64,000 nucleotides of DNA, taken from Isoetes taiwanensis. Its lineage: Eukaryota > Streptophyta > Lycopodiopsida > Isoetales > Isoetaceae. The stretch spans positions 1,920,436-1,984,435 of the forward strand of contig JAJEKV010000072.1 in NCBI GenBank assembly GCA_021234155.1. Direction: 5' to 3'. Below are positions 23,439 to 35,860 of the stretch, one piece after another. Position numbers and translations under genes: made by a program. A model generated the notes under the pieces. The model made no database searches. It was not told the DNA's origin and saw only the letters and a program-made list of their open reading frames with translations. Numbering within the stretch: position 1 is the first letter of the stretch; every line of letters begins with the position of its first letter.

Positions 23439-23459
23439 CACCACAGCGTGCTTTTACCC
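23439..23459. repeat. Right terminal inverted repeat, element I copy 1
   Basis: CACAGCGTGCTTTTACCC is the reverse complement of the GGGTAAAAGCACGCTGTG end at 23848. It is followed by ACAG, the putative target duplication, whose partner is lost with the left end. Confidence 0.85.
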
Positions 23460-23463
23460 ACAG

Positions 23464-23843
23464 ACTGAAAATATTCTAGATTTCGATGATCTATATAACC
23501 TGTGACCTTATAAGGAGGGAAAGAATCAACTATCGCCAACAACCCCTTGTCATAAATGGAATAGTTGATTTTAGCAGCCTGAAACTTCCGCAGGCGATCG
23601 AATGCAATTCATGGTTATCCCCCTCCTATGACAGGATACCACCAATAGCAAAATCAGAAGCATTTGCTTCGACAACATATGGCCGCAAAGGGTGTGCATG
23701 ATCAAGAACTAGTGCCATGGTGAAAGCATGCTTCAGAGTAACAAAAGCAGATTCCGCTTCCACACTCCATCCAAGTGGCACGTTCTTAATCGTGAGGCGT
23801 GTCAAAGGAAGGGCAATTCGAAATAATCCCAGATGAAACACCG
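23464..23843 (-). pseudogene. Gypsy RT/RNase H fragment between the two element I copies
   Basis: On the minus strand, blocks typical of a Ty3/gypsy polymerase are seen. These are ALPLTRLT, AESAFVTLKHAF, VVEANASDFAIGGILS (RNase H start, with Glu where Asp is usual) and IDHRNLEYF. It is a second, unrelated gypsy copy that served as target. Its upstream continuation lies at 49222-49340 beyond copy 2. Confidence 0.8.
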
Positions 23844-24099
23844 ATAGGGGTAAAAGCACGCTGTGGTGTTCCAATTTGGCTGTCCCCCCCAAAATGTGGC
23901 ATTGCATCCGCCACTTTTGTGGTATGAAAGTATAATTATGGCACTGCTCAACTGCCGTTATTTAAGAATGGAGTCCCAATTTGTGGGGGAAATTCTAATT
24001 TCAAAAACTAAAATTCAAATTCCTATTCTTTGGCCCCTTCCTGTTCTTTGCTTACGTCCTGTTCTTTGGCTCCCTCCCTGCTGCAAGCTCCAATCCATT

Positions 24100-24334
24100 A
24101 TGGATATGGATGTCAATGAGGTAATCTGTCCACAAACCAGCATTTCAGACAGGAGAAAACGAAGAAGAACCAAGGAAGAAGAAATGTTGAAGAAAAGACG
24201 CCAGAGGAAAAGAAGAAGAGAAGAAAAATTGGAGCTTGCAGAATTGGCAGAAGGATCCGGTTCATCAAGAAGTGCAAGCAGTAAACGCTGTATTGTCCTT
24301 AATTTGCTAATGTCTTTCCATAAACAGACCAAAA
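24100..24334 (+). pseudogene. Transposase first exon, element I copy 2
   Basis: Starts at the ATG at 24100 (MDMDVNEV), then DRRKRRRTKEEEMLKKRRQR and a Glu/Leu-rich helix. After 24334 homology to copy 1 stops at the nested LINE/Helitron sequence, and about 400 bp of the gene are missing. Confidence 0.7.
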
Positions 24335-25300
24335 GACTACCACTGGGATGAAAAAACCCCCGTGTGGGAGGAAAAACCCTTATAGTAGGCGTTGAGAGGC
24401 CCTATTTGGGCGCTCAAATTCCCTGTGTTGTGAGGGACTCCCTGATGGTGGAGACTTGCAGAATGTAGGACGCAAGACGTGCCACCATTGGCGAAGCCAG
24501 CAGTTGGTGAATTGCTATCTCAGAGCATCTGAGATCGGCATGAGCTGCTTGGATGTGTGCATATGCTGGGCATTCCTGTAGAGCATGGTGTTCATCTTCT
24601 ACTATCTGCATGTGACAGCACTGGCATAATCTCTCATGCCGGGGGATTCCCTGCCCTCCATCCGTACCCCAGCGGTCTGTCTCAATTCTGAGATGGTGGG
24701 ACCCTGTCCTTATTGCAGCTATAGCTCTTCGTTTCTTGGTGGAAATGTGTGCCTTCAGATACTGGTGGGGGCCGTGTTCAAGCGACGGATTGACCTGTGT
24801 GTGGTAGTGCTCTGTTTTGGGCTTTGCAAGAGTGGGCGCATCCCATAGAGAGGCAGCAAAGCGCGCATTCAAATGCAGCTCCTGCTCTGCGATATCCGAC
24901 ATATCCACATATGTTGATAGCCTATGGACCATCGTGCGAACCATCCCCTACAATGCTCTTGCCATACTCTCTTCAGACGTTGCGGCCCTTGTGCCAATAA
25001 CAAAGCCCGGGGAGGAAGACGTTGTGCATCCATTTCGTCAACCTTATGGAAATACGCAAGGTGCCTACGCATAGCAGAATGCTGCAGGGGCCAAAAGCCA
25101 GTCTCATACAACAAAATTGGATAAGGCACCGTGTCCTTGACGCCTAGGCTGTATGTCAGGAAAGCCTTCTGCACCCTCTCTAGCTTATCCCAAGTACCCT
25201 TGCTAATCGCTAGCAGATAGGTCTTTAACAGGATAGTGCCTGTTAGCATGCTGACGTAGTAACAGATTTTCTGGTATGCATGTAACACGATCAAATAAAA
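24335..25300 (-). pseudogene. LINE remnant (RT C-terminus and zinc knuckle)
   Basis: Two overlapping frames are joined by a frameshift near 24.9 kb. LERVQKAFLTYSLGVKDT and ETGFWPLQHSAMRRHLAYF belong to the segment after the RT thumb. CQCCHMQIVEDEHHALQEC is the terminal zinc knuckle. The 3' end lies at about 24340 next to the transposase exon. The copy is 5'-truncated without a catalytic core. Related remnants lie at 1455-2105 and 61255-61620. Confidence 0.75.
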
Positions 25301-27500
25301 TACTTAAAGATAAACGTGACATCTATCCAAAATGTAGAGCTTCATGAAACAAGCAGCAAAATCTAGGCTTATTGCAATGAGGTATGAGATATGGATTTAT
25401 TTGCCAGTAAAATTGTAAGAATATGTGACCTTAAATCTGAATCATGCTAACAACTCTTTAAATTCTTATTGCATGCTTCCTCTTCTTCAAAATCCTATTC
25501 ATGCTTGACTTCATTGTCCATGGAGTCATTTCAAGACAATATTTTGCTGTTTTTAAATTTCTGAAGTATATTTTGGAGCAAATTTGGATCTAATACATGT
25601 AACTCCAGTCAAACGCCACACGCAGGGAAATAGCAGGGACGTTATCTATGGCATGGATATGTAATGCTTCTACCCTGGCATAGGCAACAAATGATATTAC
25701 AATATAGAGCTTTGGATTTTATTTGCATAGTGTTTAGTGGGTTCAAATGATTAACTGTGACATCTTTTGTTGCATTAACAACCACACGAAGCTTGATAGA
25801 CTGCTCCAAAAATTTGCATTATTTGGCATTTATAATCTTTAGGTCGAAATCAAGGGGCACAGGTTGTTTATAAAGCCAAAAATTTCACTACAATTGTTAT
25901 TGCTAATTTGTTTCAGAAAGCTATGTCATTCTATTGTGATTTGCAGCAAAGGTGTTATGTGATGCCTTGAAGGGCCTCTTGTAGGAAATATGGCCAGCTC
26001 TATTGTGTTGCAAGTTCTGTTGTGTTGCAAATAGTGCAAACTCTTATTACCTGCATGTTTCCATAAAGGTAGCTAGAGCACCTAGAAATAGATGTAACTA
26101 TAAATGTCTCCAGAAGCCAATAGATGGGAAACATAATTTGTATAAATGAGAAACATGATTTGTATCTGTATTTGGCATACATGGCAAATAATTCAAAGCA
26201 AGTAGAACCTGCAAGTTGGGACTACAACAAAGCACAAGAAACAAATTCTACGCATTACAAATGAGTGTGAAAGGAAAAGTAGAAAAACTCACGCATCCTA
26301 AGGTGAAGGAGAAACAATGATTTTAAAACATTTATAGGGTTTCTGAAGCATTCATGCTGGCAATTGGAAGTTTTCTGCGGATTTACAGAGTTCCAATATG
26401 CCACATAACCACAAGAGGGAGGCATTGCCAGTGGTGAATTACGACAGACTGTCATTATTTTTCTCTTTTATGGACACAGACAGAAGCATTTTCGTTTTTC
26501 TTCAGAATGTCACAATGACCTACAATTTTGTTGGAACACTGATGTGTTCCAGAAAAGTTATTCAACATAGGGCTTGGGCAAAAGTCACTAGTTCCCTTTT
26601 ACATCTAGGCAACATCAAAGCTCCTATGAGGAACCGGGGAATCAAATTAACGTTAACATTAACAGTCTAGATTCAATTAATCATATATTGCAAGTTATCT
26701 TGGGGGTTACATTCCAGTGCTTGGATTGGAGCACTCTAGTGGAGCACTCCAGTTTATACGCATAAATTTTGTAAGTATACACTTGGGGGCATTAGGAAAA
26801 TTCATAGAATAGCAAGGTAGATGCCACATCACTCCATTTTCCATGATATACATAGAAAACTTCTTATGCTCTTTCACAAACAATAGAATTCCCTAACAAA
26901 TACTCTCAAACAACCGTAATTTGTCCTTGATCCAAATAACTCCATTTTCTACTCAAAATTTATGCCCTTCATAATGGTTAAGAAGCAGAAAATGTAAACT
27001 TCTCCTAACTCGCCTCCTATCAACAAAAACACCGACTAAACCCCGCATCTTCTACTCACAATTTATGCCCCTCATAATGGTTAGAAGCACAAAATGTAAA
27101 CTTCTCTTGGCTCACCTCTTATCAACAGAAACATCAACTAAATGCCCATCTATATCTACATGACGTACAACATTAGACAACAATATCTTTAAAGCCCATC
27201 AACATCAACACCATGAATCCAAATAATTTTGTAAGTACATTTTTGTTCATTATAATTTTATAGTCTCCTATCTATGAATCTCTCTTTGTCCATTATGTTA
27301 GTCTGCAGTATGCAGTCACTGCATTGTGACAGCCAGCCAACACATGTATGTGTTGATTATTCACAACAAAAAGAATTATGTGCAAGAAATCAGCTAGCCT
27401 AATGTCGAGCATATTTGCGCATTGCTCCTTCCATTCCTCTCTTGGTTCGCCTTCAAATATAGTTAGGCATTGCATATATGTCTACATAAAATTGTATTTA
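25301..27500. other. Non-coding insert, probably Helitron interior
   Basis: About 2.2 kb of AT-rich sequence with no coding signal that I can support. It ends in a Helitron-type 3' terminus. I could not fix the 5' end of that Helitron. Confidence 0.4.
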
Positions 27501-27530
27501 TGCCCGGCAACGCCGGGCACCCGTTACTAG
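27501..27530 (+). mobile_element. Helitron 3' terminus
   Basis: GCCCGGC-AAC-GCCGGGC forms a perfect 7-bp hairpin. Ten bases later comes CTAG, followed by T. Plant Helitrons end in a short GC-rich hairpin, a gap of about 10 nt, and CTRR at an A/T insertion site. Element I homology resumes immediately after the CTAG, at TATAGAAAAG, as expected for an insertion end. Confidence 0.85.
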
Positions 27531-27660
27531 TATAGAAAAGATTCAAAATTTTTGGATTGAGAACACCAGAGTGTCTCCTAACACAAAGGATGTTAGAACT
27601 AGAAGATTGGAGAGAAATGTAAGAGAAGAACATGTTGCCCACTATCTGAAGGAATCACAG
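27531..27660 (+). pseudogene. Transposase second exon end, element I copy 2
   Basis: Encodes WIENTRVSPNTKDVRTRRL and EEHVAHYLKESQ up to a GTTAGT donor at 27661. The joined next exon begins at 40757 (MLLFKRF). The splice model gives a protein frame across the intron. Confidence 0.7.
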
Positions 27661-28077
27661 GTTAGTTTATTTCTGTTATTCATGTTTTCTTAGTTATGGT
27701 GCTTAGTGTGGTGGTGCATGTGGTGGTTATTGTGTTGTACAGTGATTGTGGTGTACTATATGCAGCATGTGAATTGTGTGTAGTTGACTCCTGTCTGAAA
27801 TGCAATATTTAATGTTTGGAATATTAGTACATGACAGAATTGAGTATTCCTTTACTGGCTGTGTAGTCTAAAAATATTTGAGAATGACAGATAACTAACT
27901 GATCCTAAGAAGTACAAATTTTTGTTGAATAAAGACAAATTTTTGTCAAATTCAAGCACAGCTCTGTTGAGAATATAATATATTAAAAAAAGGAGCATAT
28001 CTTACAAAATTTGGCTTTACAAAATTTGGCTTTCCATTGAAAGCTCTGTACCCGAGAACTAAATTTACATGCATTTC

Positions 28078-28563
28078 CTAAGCAGCAGGAAATGCTGGTA
28101 TGACTGGCTCGACTTCTGGTGCATCCAAAATTACTGTTTTTTACACTAAAGCATCTAAGCTTTCTGCAGTCATCCTAGAATTTAACAGGATCAGGTTTGC
28201 CAGTGCTTCCTGCATCCCCTGGTGGTAAGAACGCAACCCTGCCAGTAATTCCCGTTGTTGCTGACTCAGAGCGGGCAAGTGACAGATAACAAATAAACTG
28301 CCTGCCTTTGCAGCAGCATGTAACATAAGGTCATGGACCTTGTCTAATAGCTCACTTCCTATCAATCCGACCCCAAACATAGCCATTGAAGGCCCAGCAT
28401 CCAGTCTGCTATATGGCTTTAGGGTGGATTCAAAATCAGCAAAGAAGGTGGATTTAAGCATTTCCACCTTCAGAGATTGGTCACGAGCCCTATTTAACAT
28501 ATGCCGAAGGCCCTCCTCGCTCACCCGGGGTAGGCTGTAGTGATCTCCGAACATCTCTACCAT
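28078..28563 (-). pseudogene. Helical ORF of element I, copy 2
   Basis: Relative of the 10230-10706 frame, starting at the ATG at 28563 (MVEMFGDHY). An in-frame TAA at 28141-28143 stops it about 20 codons before the ancestral stop at 28078. It has four extra residues (GLIG) in the middle. The two copies differ at many residues yet keep length and frame over most of it. Confidence 0.6.
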
Positions 28564-28886
28564 TGCCGGAATGAACTTGTTCGTTTGAGAATGAAACTCC
28601 AAAAATCAGACGCAGGAACAGGATTTAGGACCCAGATCCTTTTCTAATGATTAGAAGAGGAATGTAATTATTATCAGGGTGTACGAATTTCAGAAATGTT
28701 TATGAGAGCAGGCTTAGGCAGATTTTTTATGTCAGACGAAATAGGATAAAAGTGATGTGATGTGATGTGTGGTGTGGTTTCGTGATGGTGTGGTGTGGTG
28801 TGGTGTGGGGTGCGTTATGTCTATGGTGTTATGTGGGTGTGTGCATGTTAATGTATGATATGTGTGGATTCAATTTTATGCATTCT

Positions 28887-30660
28887 TGGGAAGACTCTTC
28901 TAGCAAAAACAACAACATACGACCGAAAGAAGAGGAACACTCCACCTCGTAAACCCTAGGTGCAATGGTAGATGGCAGGAAAATCTCGTGAGAAAAGAAG
29001 AGATGAGATGCAAAACAAGTCAATAGGAGAAAAAGAAGTCAACAAACATCAAGAAAGGAAAAAGGAGAGAATGGAAAATAAATCTTTTTGAGACAACATG
29101 CTACGTCAAATTGAATCGGAGGGAAAGAAGCTCAAAGCGTTTTAAATGCAAAGAAGTTAAAGCAAGACCCATGAAATAAGAAATTTGAGCACTATGCAGA
29201 CCCTAGCAATGTTAAAGCCAAAGGAGAAATATATAGAAAAGATAGGGTTAATCAAATGTATTTGGTAGTGGCCAAGTTCATTTGAAGTATAAGTGGGGTC
29301 TAGATGGCATGAATTTGGCATATCAAAAGAGGAAGACAGACAGTATTGAACAAGGAAGAGAATATATGGGAAAATATTGGGTTAAAAAAACTATTCTATT
29401 CTATTCTTTGCCATGGCATAACACATATGGAAATTTATAAAGGCACAAAAGTTTTTGATAGTACGATTCAACATCCTATTCCAAAGCTCAAACAGAAATC
29501 CACCATTGTTTAAAACGTCAAACCCAACAAATAAAAAACAAGATGCAAGGGGAAAAAAAATGGAAAAAATAATGCGCACTTTGGGAAATAATAATTTAAG
29601 GAAAATAACGTGCGCATCTTCAAATTCGAGCAAAGGTATTTTCAACATATTAGCAAATATTAAACCCAATGAAACCAACCTAAAAAGATACGAAATATGG
29701 CTTTGGGCAAATTCTAACTTGAGTCAATTAGAACAAAATATAAAAATATGGTCATGGGCAAGTTCGAATTGAGTCGATGAGATAACAACCTAAGGTCCAA
29801 CCATGTAATCTAGAAGACACTTATTTCGAACTTTATGAATGGTGTATGGTTCATGGAAAACATTATGAAATGTCTAGAGTAAAAATTCTAAGAACGCAAA
29901 AAACACCTAGAATAAAACTATGGTTCTAGAGATAAATTTTTTAGAATAAAACTATGCCCTTCGAGTCAAACGTTAGGAGAGATAATATAAATTATGGTTT
30001 GACATCTAGTCTAGAATAAAACTATGGTCTCAGATAACTTTGAACCAGAATAAAACTATAGTTCCCAACAAGTCCAAAGTGGGTCATTGGGTTAACAAAC
30101 CAGGTTCCAACTAGAAAACTAAAGAGACATTAGAGAAAGTAAATGACAGAAATAAATCAGTAAGATATAATATAAATGAACAAGACAGGCCGAAATATGT
30201 ATTGCGATAACGGCATAGCTTAATCGGTTAACACGTGAGGTTTAAAAGCTCTGAAACCTAGAGCAATTCTACAAGCAATTCTGAAGCAAGCAAGCAATTA
30301 ACATGCAAAGTGTTAAAGACTAGATAGACATTCTTTACCCATTTAAAATTTAAATCTACTTAAGCACTAGGCTGTCTGAGATTGACAAGAGAAATAATCT
30401 TAAGGTATTAATGATTCTGACCATAGCTAGAGAACTTAGCAAATAATCTACACATAGCTAAAAGAAGGAAAATAGGAAGATAAAACACAAAAGAATGCTC
30501 AAGAAACCATCCAGACTTGATATTAAAGAAGGAATTGATCCAGTTGCAGTGAGAGAGCAGAGAAACATTTCTGTAAAGCCAAAAACATACGGCATGATGG
30601 ATCCAATAAGATGCATTCTGTGTCAATATGGTACAAGAGAAGGTTCCAAAGTAAAAAAAT
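28887..30660. other. A-rich non-coding stretch
   Basis: No recognised gene. Four units of AGAATAAAACTAT occur between 29905 and 30060, suggesting a decayed tandem repeat. A tRNA-A-box-like stretch near 30205 has no matching B box. Confidence 0.45.
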
Positions 30661-30669
30661 GCCGCAGAA

Positions 30670-30836
30670 ATTATAGTTGCAGAAGCATTTGCCTCAGGGA
30701 AAACTACGAAGAGCATTTGCCTTAGAGAAAACTACAAAAAGCATTTGCCTCAGAGTGAACCTGAGAGAAACTACGAAGAGCATTTGCCTTAGAGAAAACT
30801 ACAAAAAGCATTTGCCTCAGAGTGAACCTGAGAGAC
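30670..30836 (+). repeat. Tandem repeat with GAGCATTTGCCT units
   Basis: Units containing GCATTTGCCTYAGAG and AAACTACRAAGAG alternate, with a higher-order period of about 70 bp. The open frames through it encode repeated HLP/CLREN blocks but have stops. I see no gene family. Confidence 0.75.
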
Positions 30837-31865
30837 AGTGCAGGCACAATCAGAGCAATCCAGAGAGAATTGTGGAAGACCAAATTGCAGATGGACCAAA
30901 TTGTGGCTGCTGAACAAGAAGTGAGACGAGATGTCAAGACCAAGGGAGGGTTCAAGATACATGCCGCAAATCAAGAATATACAGTCTAACATATGACAAG
31001 AGTAAAATATTGATGTTATGGATCCAGATTGAAGAAGAGACTCTCAATGCCCCTGTAAATGTTGGAATGTTCCATAGAGGGATAGTCAAGAATATATTGA
31101 AGCCGAGACACAAAGAACCAAGTTTGGAGAGCAGAAAATGATCATAAGGTGCTGGGATAAAGGTGATGTAGTGAAGCAAAGTTCAACTATCAATTCCTAA
31201 ATCTGCTAATAGTGCATGATCATGATGAAGAAGCTGCATGCGCAAAGAATACTTTCTTTGAAGTCTATAGTGCAAGAGCGTAGAGAAAGAAGAGGAATCT
31301 AGATCCAAAAATGATAGTCGGAGATGTGGAATATTTACAGAGAAAAAATTAGAGTTTGGCAAGAGGTTATTCTCAAATCTGCAATAGGTGATGAGACATA
31401 TGCATGTGCTGAGCAAAAGGGACATGTATTCCATATGGGCAATACATGTCCAACTATTATTTTTGCATGTGTCGAACAGCTTCTTGTAAAATTGACAAAT
31501 ATGATGAACCTTATAGATTGCAGCTAGTTATCATGCAATAGAAATTGCACTTTCATTAATGGCAGCATATGCTCTTAGCGTTTAACATGAACAAACAACA
31601 TTGCAAATTTTACAAGCAAAACTGGGGCCAGATGACCTTAGAACACAGGTATACTAACACCTAATTTGCTGCATGGAGGAGAAGGAAGCATACAGGTTCA
31701 AAAATGCAGAGTTGGGAATCCATGCTATTGAACTTGTTAATAAGAATAATGATATAAGGAATGAACTTGAGATTATTAATAGGGAGAAGATAAAGCTGGC
31801 ATAAGAGAATGAGGACATGAGAATGAAGGTCTAAGAAAACGAGCTTCTAAAAGCCGAATTGGATG

Positions 31866-32415
31866 CTTAGACAACAAAAAAGATGCTCGTATCCCCCGGA
31901 AAATCCCCCCTTAAAGAACTGGGGGACTTGAGAGCAATGGGTTATTTCCTTTGCAATGGGGAATTCTTGAAGAAAAGGGGTAATATCGTATGGGGTATTT
32001 TCATGCAACGGGGAATTCTTGAACAAAAGGTGTATATCGTACAAGGGGAGATTAGTAGAAACGGGAGATTCTTGAACAAAAGGGTATATCCTAATGGGGG
32101 GAATTAGTAGAAATAGGAGATTGCAAATGCACGTCAGGGTATTTTCAAGAAAGGGGAATTGGTCAAAAGGGAATTTGCGAATGCATTGAGGTATTTTCAA
32201 GAAAAGGGGACTGGTTCAAAAAGGGAAATTTTCAAGAATGGGGGACAAGTTCAAAAGGAAATTTATGAATGGATTGGGGTATCTTAAAATAAAAGGGGAT
32301 CTAAAGGAAGGGAAATTACAAGAAAAACAGAGAATTGTAATAATTACCAGGTATTTTCAAGCAAAGGGTAGTTTCAAGGGGTATTTTCAATTAAAAGTAA
32401 ATTTAAAGGCAAAGA
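31866..32415 (+). repeat. G/A-rich degenerate minisatellite, left arm
   Basis: Starts ACAACAAAAAAGATGCTC and CCCCCGGAAAATCCCC, then irregular units of GGGGTATTTTCAAG and GGGGAATTCTTGAA. An inverted relative lies at 37435-37946. The pair may be the ends of one element that encloses the NDC1 fragment. Confidence 0.55.
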
Positions 32416-33329
32416 CTCGTTGAATTTTTGTAGTATTTTGAAGTATATTGTGTTTGTGTTGTTAAGCAGGACTGCGATGCAGTCGTCTCGATGGTTTGCA
32501 TGGTAGAGAAAGAATCATTGATGGCTTTGCCAGAATAGATTATTATCTTTGGTCTACCCAAGAAGCATGCAAAGGCTAGAACACAGCATGTAGATACACT
32601 TGTTGCTTCTACCTTTCAGATATTTTAACGCTCCGTTTTGCCATTGCCTCTTTATGTGCTTTCACAATCCCATCTTCTTGTCTTTGCTACACTGCCTGCT
32701 TCATATATTAGCATTCCTGTTTAATGGCTCCACCAAGCGTTTGTCTTTATGTGACTTGTTATTTACCACATCACGTATGGGGCATTTGTATGCATAGTTT
32801 GTGGATGTTTTAATTACTAGCACGTGCAGAATAGATCCCTTATGCTTTATGGTTAGGTTGTGCTTTGCTTCTAGATAGGTGCGCTGGGCATATAGTACCT
32901 GGTACAACTTGGACGTTGCTAGAAGTGTTGGTAACTTCGGCTTCTCCTTGTGTGTTTAATAGGGGCTGCTACATAGTTACAGACTAGTTAAGTCCGCTAC
33001 TAGTTAGTAGATGTAGCACATTGATGTAGGGATTAAACTTCACGGATGTTGTAATCATGCCTCTACGTGCTATGAATAAATGCCAAAGTTCAGGAAAATG
33101 GGCAAATAAGGTGTAGCTATGATGTTACATTCAAAATATTTAAGCTGCTTCCTTGGTGATTTTGGCAGGCACGGGTATGGATTGCTGCCTGAAGTTCAGC
33201 AAGCTTGCATGCACAGCAGGGTTGCCAGAATGGGAAGGAGTGCTTATGTTGAAGGTTTGATTTGAAGGTTTAGGGGTTATTCACATGTTTGGAAGTGTTG
33301 TGGTTCTGCCTAGTCTGTCAGGGGGCATA
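32416..33329. other. Non-coding, nothing recognised
   Basis: About 0.9 kb with short chance frames only. No RNA gene or repeat is supported. Confidence 0.45.
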
Positions 33330-33480
33330 GCTACGAGAACTTGGTTCCCGTTCTGAACTCCGTTCCCAAGGGTCAAGAGTTTTGGGAACTTCCAACGAAG
33401 TTCCCAATATAGGTGCTACCGGGAACTACATTCCAGACGAAGTTCCCATTTACGGGAACTCCCGTTCCGGGTAGCAAAAG
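33330..33480. repeat. Foldback repeat with GGGAACT motifs
   Basis: Inverted and direct copies of GGGAACT/AGTTCCC recur across about 150 bp. The outer parts GCTACGAGAACTTGG and the complement of GGGAACTCCCGTTCC are loosely inverted. It looks like a small foldback or MITE; no target duplication is clear. Confidence 0.45.
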
Positions 33481-33798
33481 TTAGGGGGCGCACGTACCAT
33501 TTCTTATTGTCCACCGTATTTTTAGTATGGTTCCACCCATGTATGCATTTCCCTTATCTACAGAATTATGGAGTTCCTCTAATTCAAGACCTCACCAGAA
33601 GCTTTCTGTCACAGGAGGTCGAGACCAAAATCCATCTATCGGACATGTGTCGGTCTCCAAAATTCATGAAGCGGGCATTTTGATAAATATAGATAGATAG
33701 TAAATAAATATAAGAAATACAAGGGCATTTTGGCAAATACACAATCAACTGGTTAGGGCGTTGTGGGCTACGTGCCTCAAATAACCCCACAACCCAGA

Positions 33799-35860
33799 AT
33801 GGCAGTAGCGGCTTCCTTCTTAGGTAGAGTAGTCGGTTGTTTGTTGATCCTTTTCCGTCGATACTGCATAATTTTGATCACAGCTGATGTTTTTGAAATC
33901 CTAGGTTGTAATGTAGCATCAGCAGGTTTATTCTTAAACGCTGGATCGAATTACTCTACACAGCTGCAAAGACTTGGGAAAGTGGTATTCTTTCGGAATG
34001 CAAGAGAAGTATTCGGATGGAACAGGTTCTTGGTAAGGACTCGAGTGAGGAGTTTTTCAAATGGTTCCGGAAATACTGGAGAACACATTGCCGTGGAAGA
34101 TGATATAGCCTACAAGTGGTCCGATGCCAAGGTAACAGATCGAATAGTCTTGTTGGCTGATACCTATGAAGCGGCAACTCTGGACATTGACAGGGAAGGA
34201 GATATGCATGTTTCCTTAACTTATGTTTCATTGTTATGTAATTGTTGACCAATTTACGGAAAGGAAGACTCCTAAGTTTTTTATAATTGATAATAAAGTT
34301 TCTTCAGACCACAGAAGCATGGAAATCACATGGCATAATATAAGCAAGATAATTCTTGCGCATAATTGGACAAACTTTCCTAAATTGATATAACGTGTTT
34401 TTGTGATGTATGTTCAAACTAATGATGGCTCTTTCTTGTCTCAGAGACCAAAGGTTTGCATTCTAGGAGGTGGCTTTGGTGGATTATATACTGCTCTTCG
34501 ACTTGAATCTTTAGTTTGGCCTTCAGGCAAGAAGCCACAGGTGCAGTGAAACACCAATTTGTTTTCTGGTTGTAAACTTGTATGTTCTGATTGTGCAACC
34601 TATTTCTTACCTGGCAAATATGTTGTTTTTTTTTTCTTTTCCAGATTTTGCTTGTTGACCAATCTGATCGTTTTATCTTCAAACCATTACTTTATGAAAT
34701 CTTGTCTAAAGGTGAACTATGCTGTTCAAAGTGTAAACACAACGTAATTTCATTGTTAGGACAAGCTGGTTTTTTGTGCAAATAAGTAGGCTTGCTGCTT
34801 ATGTACCCAGTGTTTTCCAGATAAATGCCATAAAAAGTACATATTTTACTAGGCGACTCATGTTTAGTAATTGAATGATTTGCAGAAGTGGATCCTTGGG
34901 AGATAGCTCCACCATTTTCTGAGTTGCTAAAAGACACAAGCATATATTTCACGAGAGACACAGTGAAAGCAATATCTCCAGCAAAGGTAACATCAATAGC
35001 AGGTGATGATGCTGGTGGAGAAGTACTTTTGGAGTCTGGAATTAGAGTTCAATATGACTGGTGAGTTTATTGTTGTGTTATACACCACATGATTATTGCA
35101 TGCTTTCAATTAGCATGAGGTACATGGTGATTAACAATAAAGTGGAACTTATTCGTGAACCTTGGTAATTTTGCATATTAACATTAAGCATTGTGTTTTC
35201 TTAAACCAAGAAAATTTGACTGAGGCTTCACATATGATTGATCGATGGAGATGTCAGGCTTGTCCTTGCACTAGGTTCTGAAAGCAAGCTTGACATCGTT
35301 CCTGGTGCCTTGGAGCATGCTTTGCCATTCCTGACACTGGAGAATGCTCTGGTTAGTCTATGTATTTTACTAAAGGTCTCTTAATGTTCCTCAAATACCA
35401 ATTTTTATGCCTTCAGTTAGCATACATTTGATTGTTATTGAAAAAGGTTGGAAAAAAGGGAATGATATGGTTTGTTTCTCGTTAGGAAGTGGATAAACAG
35501 CTTAAACATTTGGAATGGGATATTTTTGCACATCGTAGAAGATCTTTGGATGTAGTCGTTGTGGGTTCTGGGTATTGTGGAGTTGAATTGGCTGCCACAT
35601 TAGCTGAGAGACTTGAAATGAAAGGCAAGGTTCATATTGTGGATGTAAACGAAGACATATGTGTCACTGCAGCAGCTGGAAATCGTGAAGCAGCTAAGAA
35701 GGTGGGTTCAGGTGGTTCCTATGAGTATCGCACATAGGGATTGGATGTATAGGGATTGGATGTATTGTGATATATGTCAGTGCTCTTCATAGGTGCTTTC
35801 AGCCAGTGCTCTTCATAGGTGCTTTCAGCCCGGAATGTTGATCAACTGTATTTTTATATG
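33799..35860 (+). pseudogene. NDC1: NDC1-type NAD(P)H dehydrogenase, 5' part only
   Basis: NDC1 is a type II FAD-dependent NAD(P)H-quinone oxidoreductase of plastids and mitochondria. Exons fit GT-AG rules and keep one frame: 33799-34131, 34445-34540, 34645-34711, 34886-35060, 35258-35351 and 35486-35701 (327 codons). Exon 1 begins with a hydrophobic/basic leader like a transit peptide. Exon 2 has the FAD-binding CILGGGFGGLYTALRL. Exons 3-4 have DQSDRFIFKPLLYE and EVDPWEIAPPF. Exon 6 has the second dinucleotide fold, VVVVGSGYCGVELAA. Exon 7 starts VLSARNVD at 35819 behind a duplicated acceptor segment, then diverges and stops. The C-terminal third is not in the window. Confidence 0.8.

Larger units (their letters stand above)
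5557..23459. mobile_element. Element I, copy 1 (DNA transposon, left end lost)
   Basis: This block is homologous, in inverted orientation, to the complete copy 2 at 23848-49217. From left to right it holds a truncated FCP1-like phosphatase, an Ulp1-like protease, the transposase 3' exon (minus), a GGTGTG minisatellite, an antisense helical ORF, a nested Ty3/gypsy element (10775-22095), the transposase 5' exons (minus) and the right terminus. That terminus ends GTGCTTTTACCC at 23459, the inverse of the GGGTAAAAGC end. The left terminus, RING part and N-terminal half of the phosphatase are missing, with homology starting abruptly near 5557. The copy is dead: several frames carry stops, and two splice sites are mutated (the stop TAG before the donor at 22461, and CAA for CAG at the acceptor near 9182). 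Confidence 0.8.

Noticed and set aside
30205-30275. tRNA gene (A-box-like TAGCTTAATCGG)
   Set aside because: No B box, no cloverleaf and no matching acceptor stem could be drawn.
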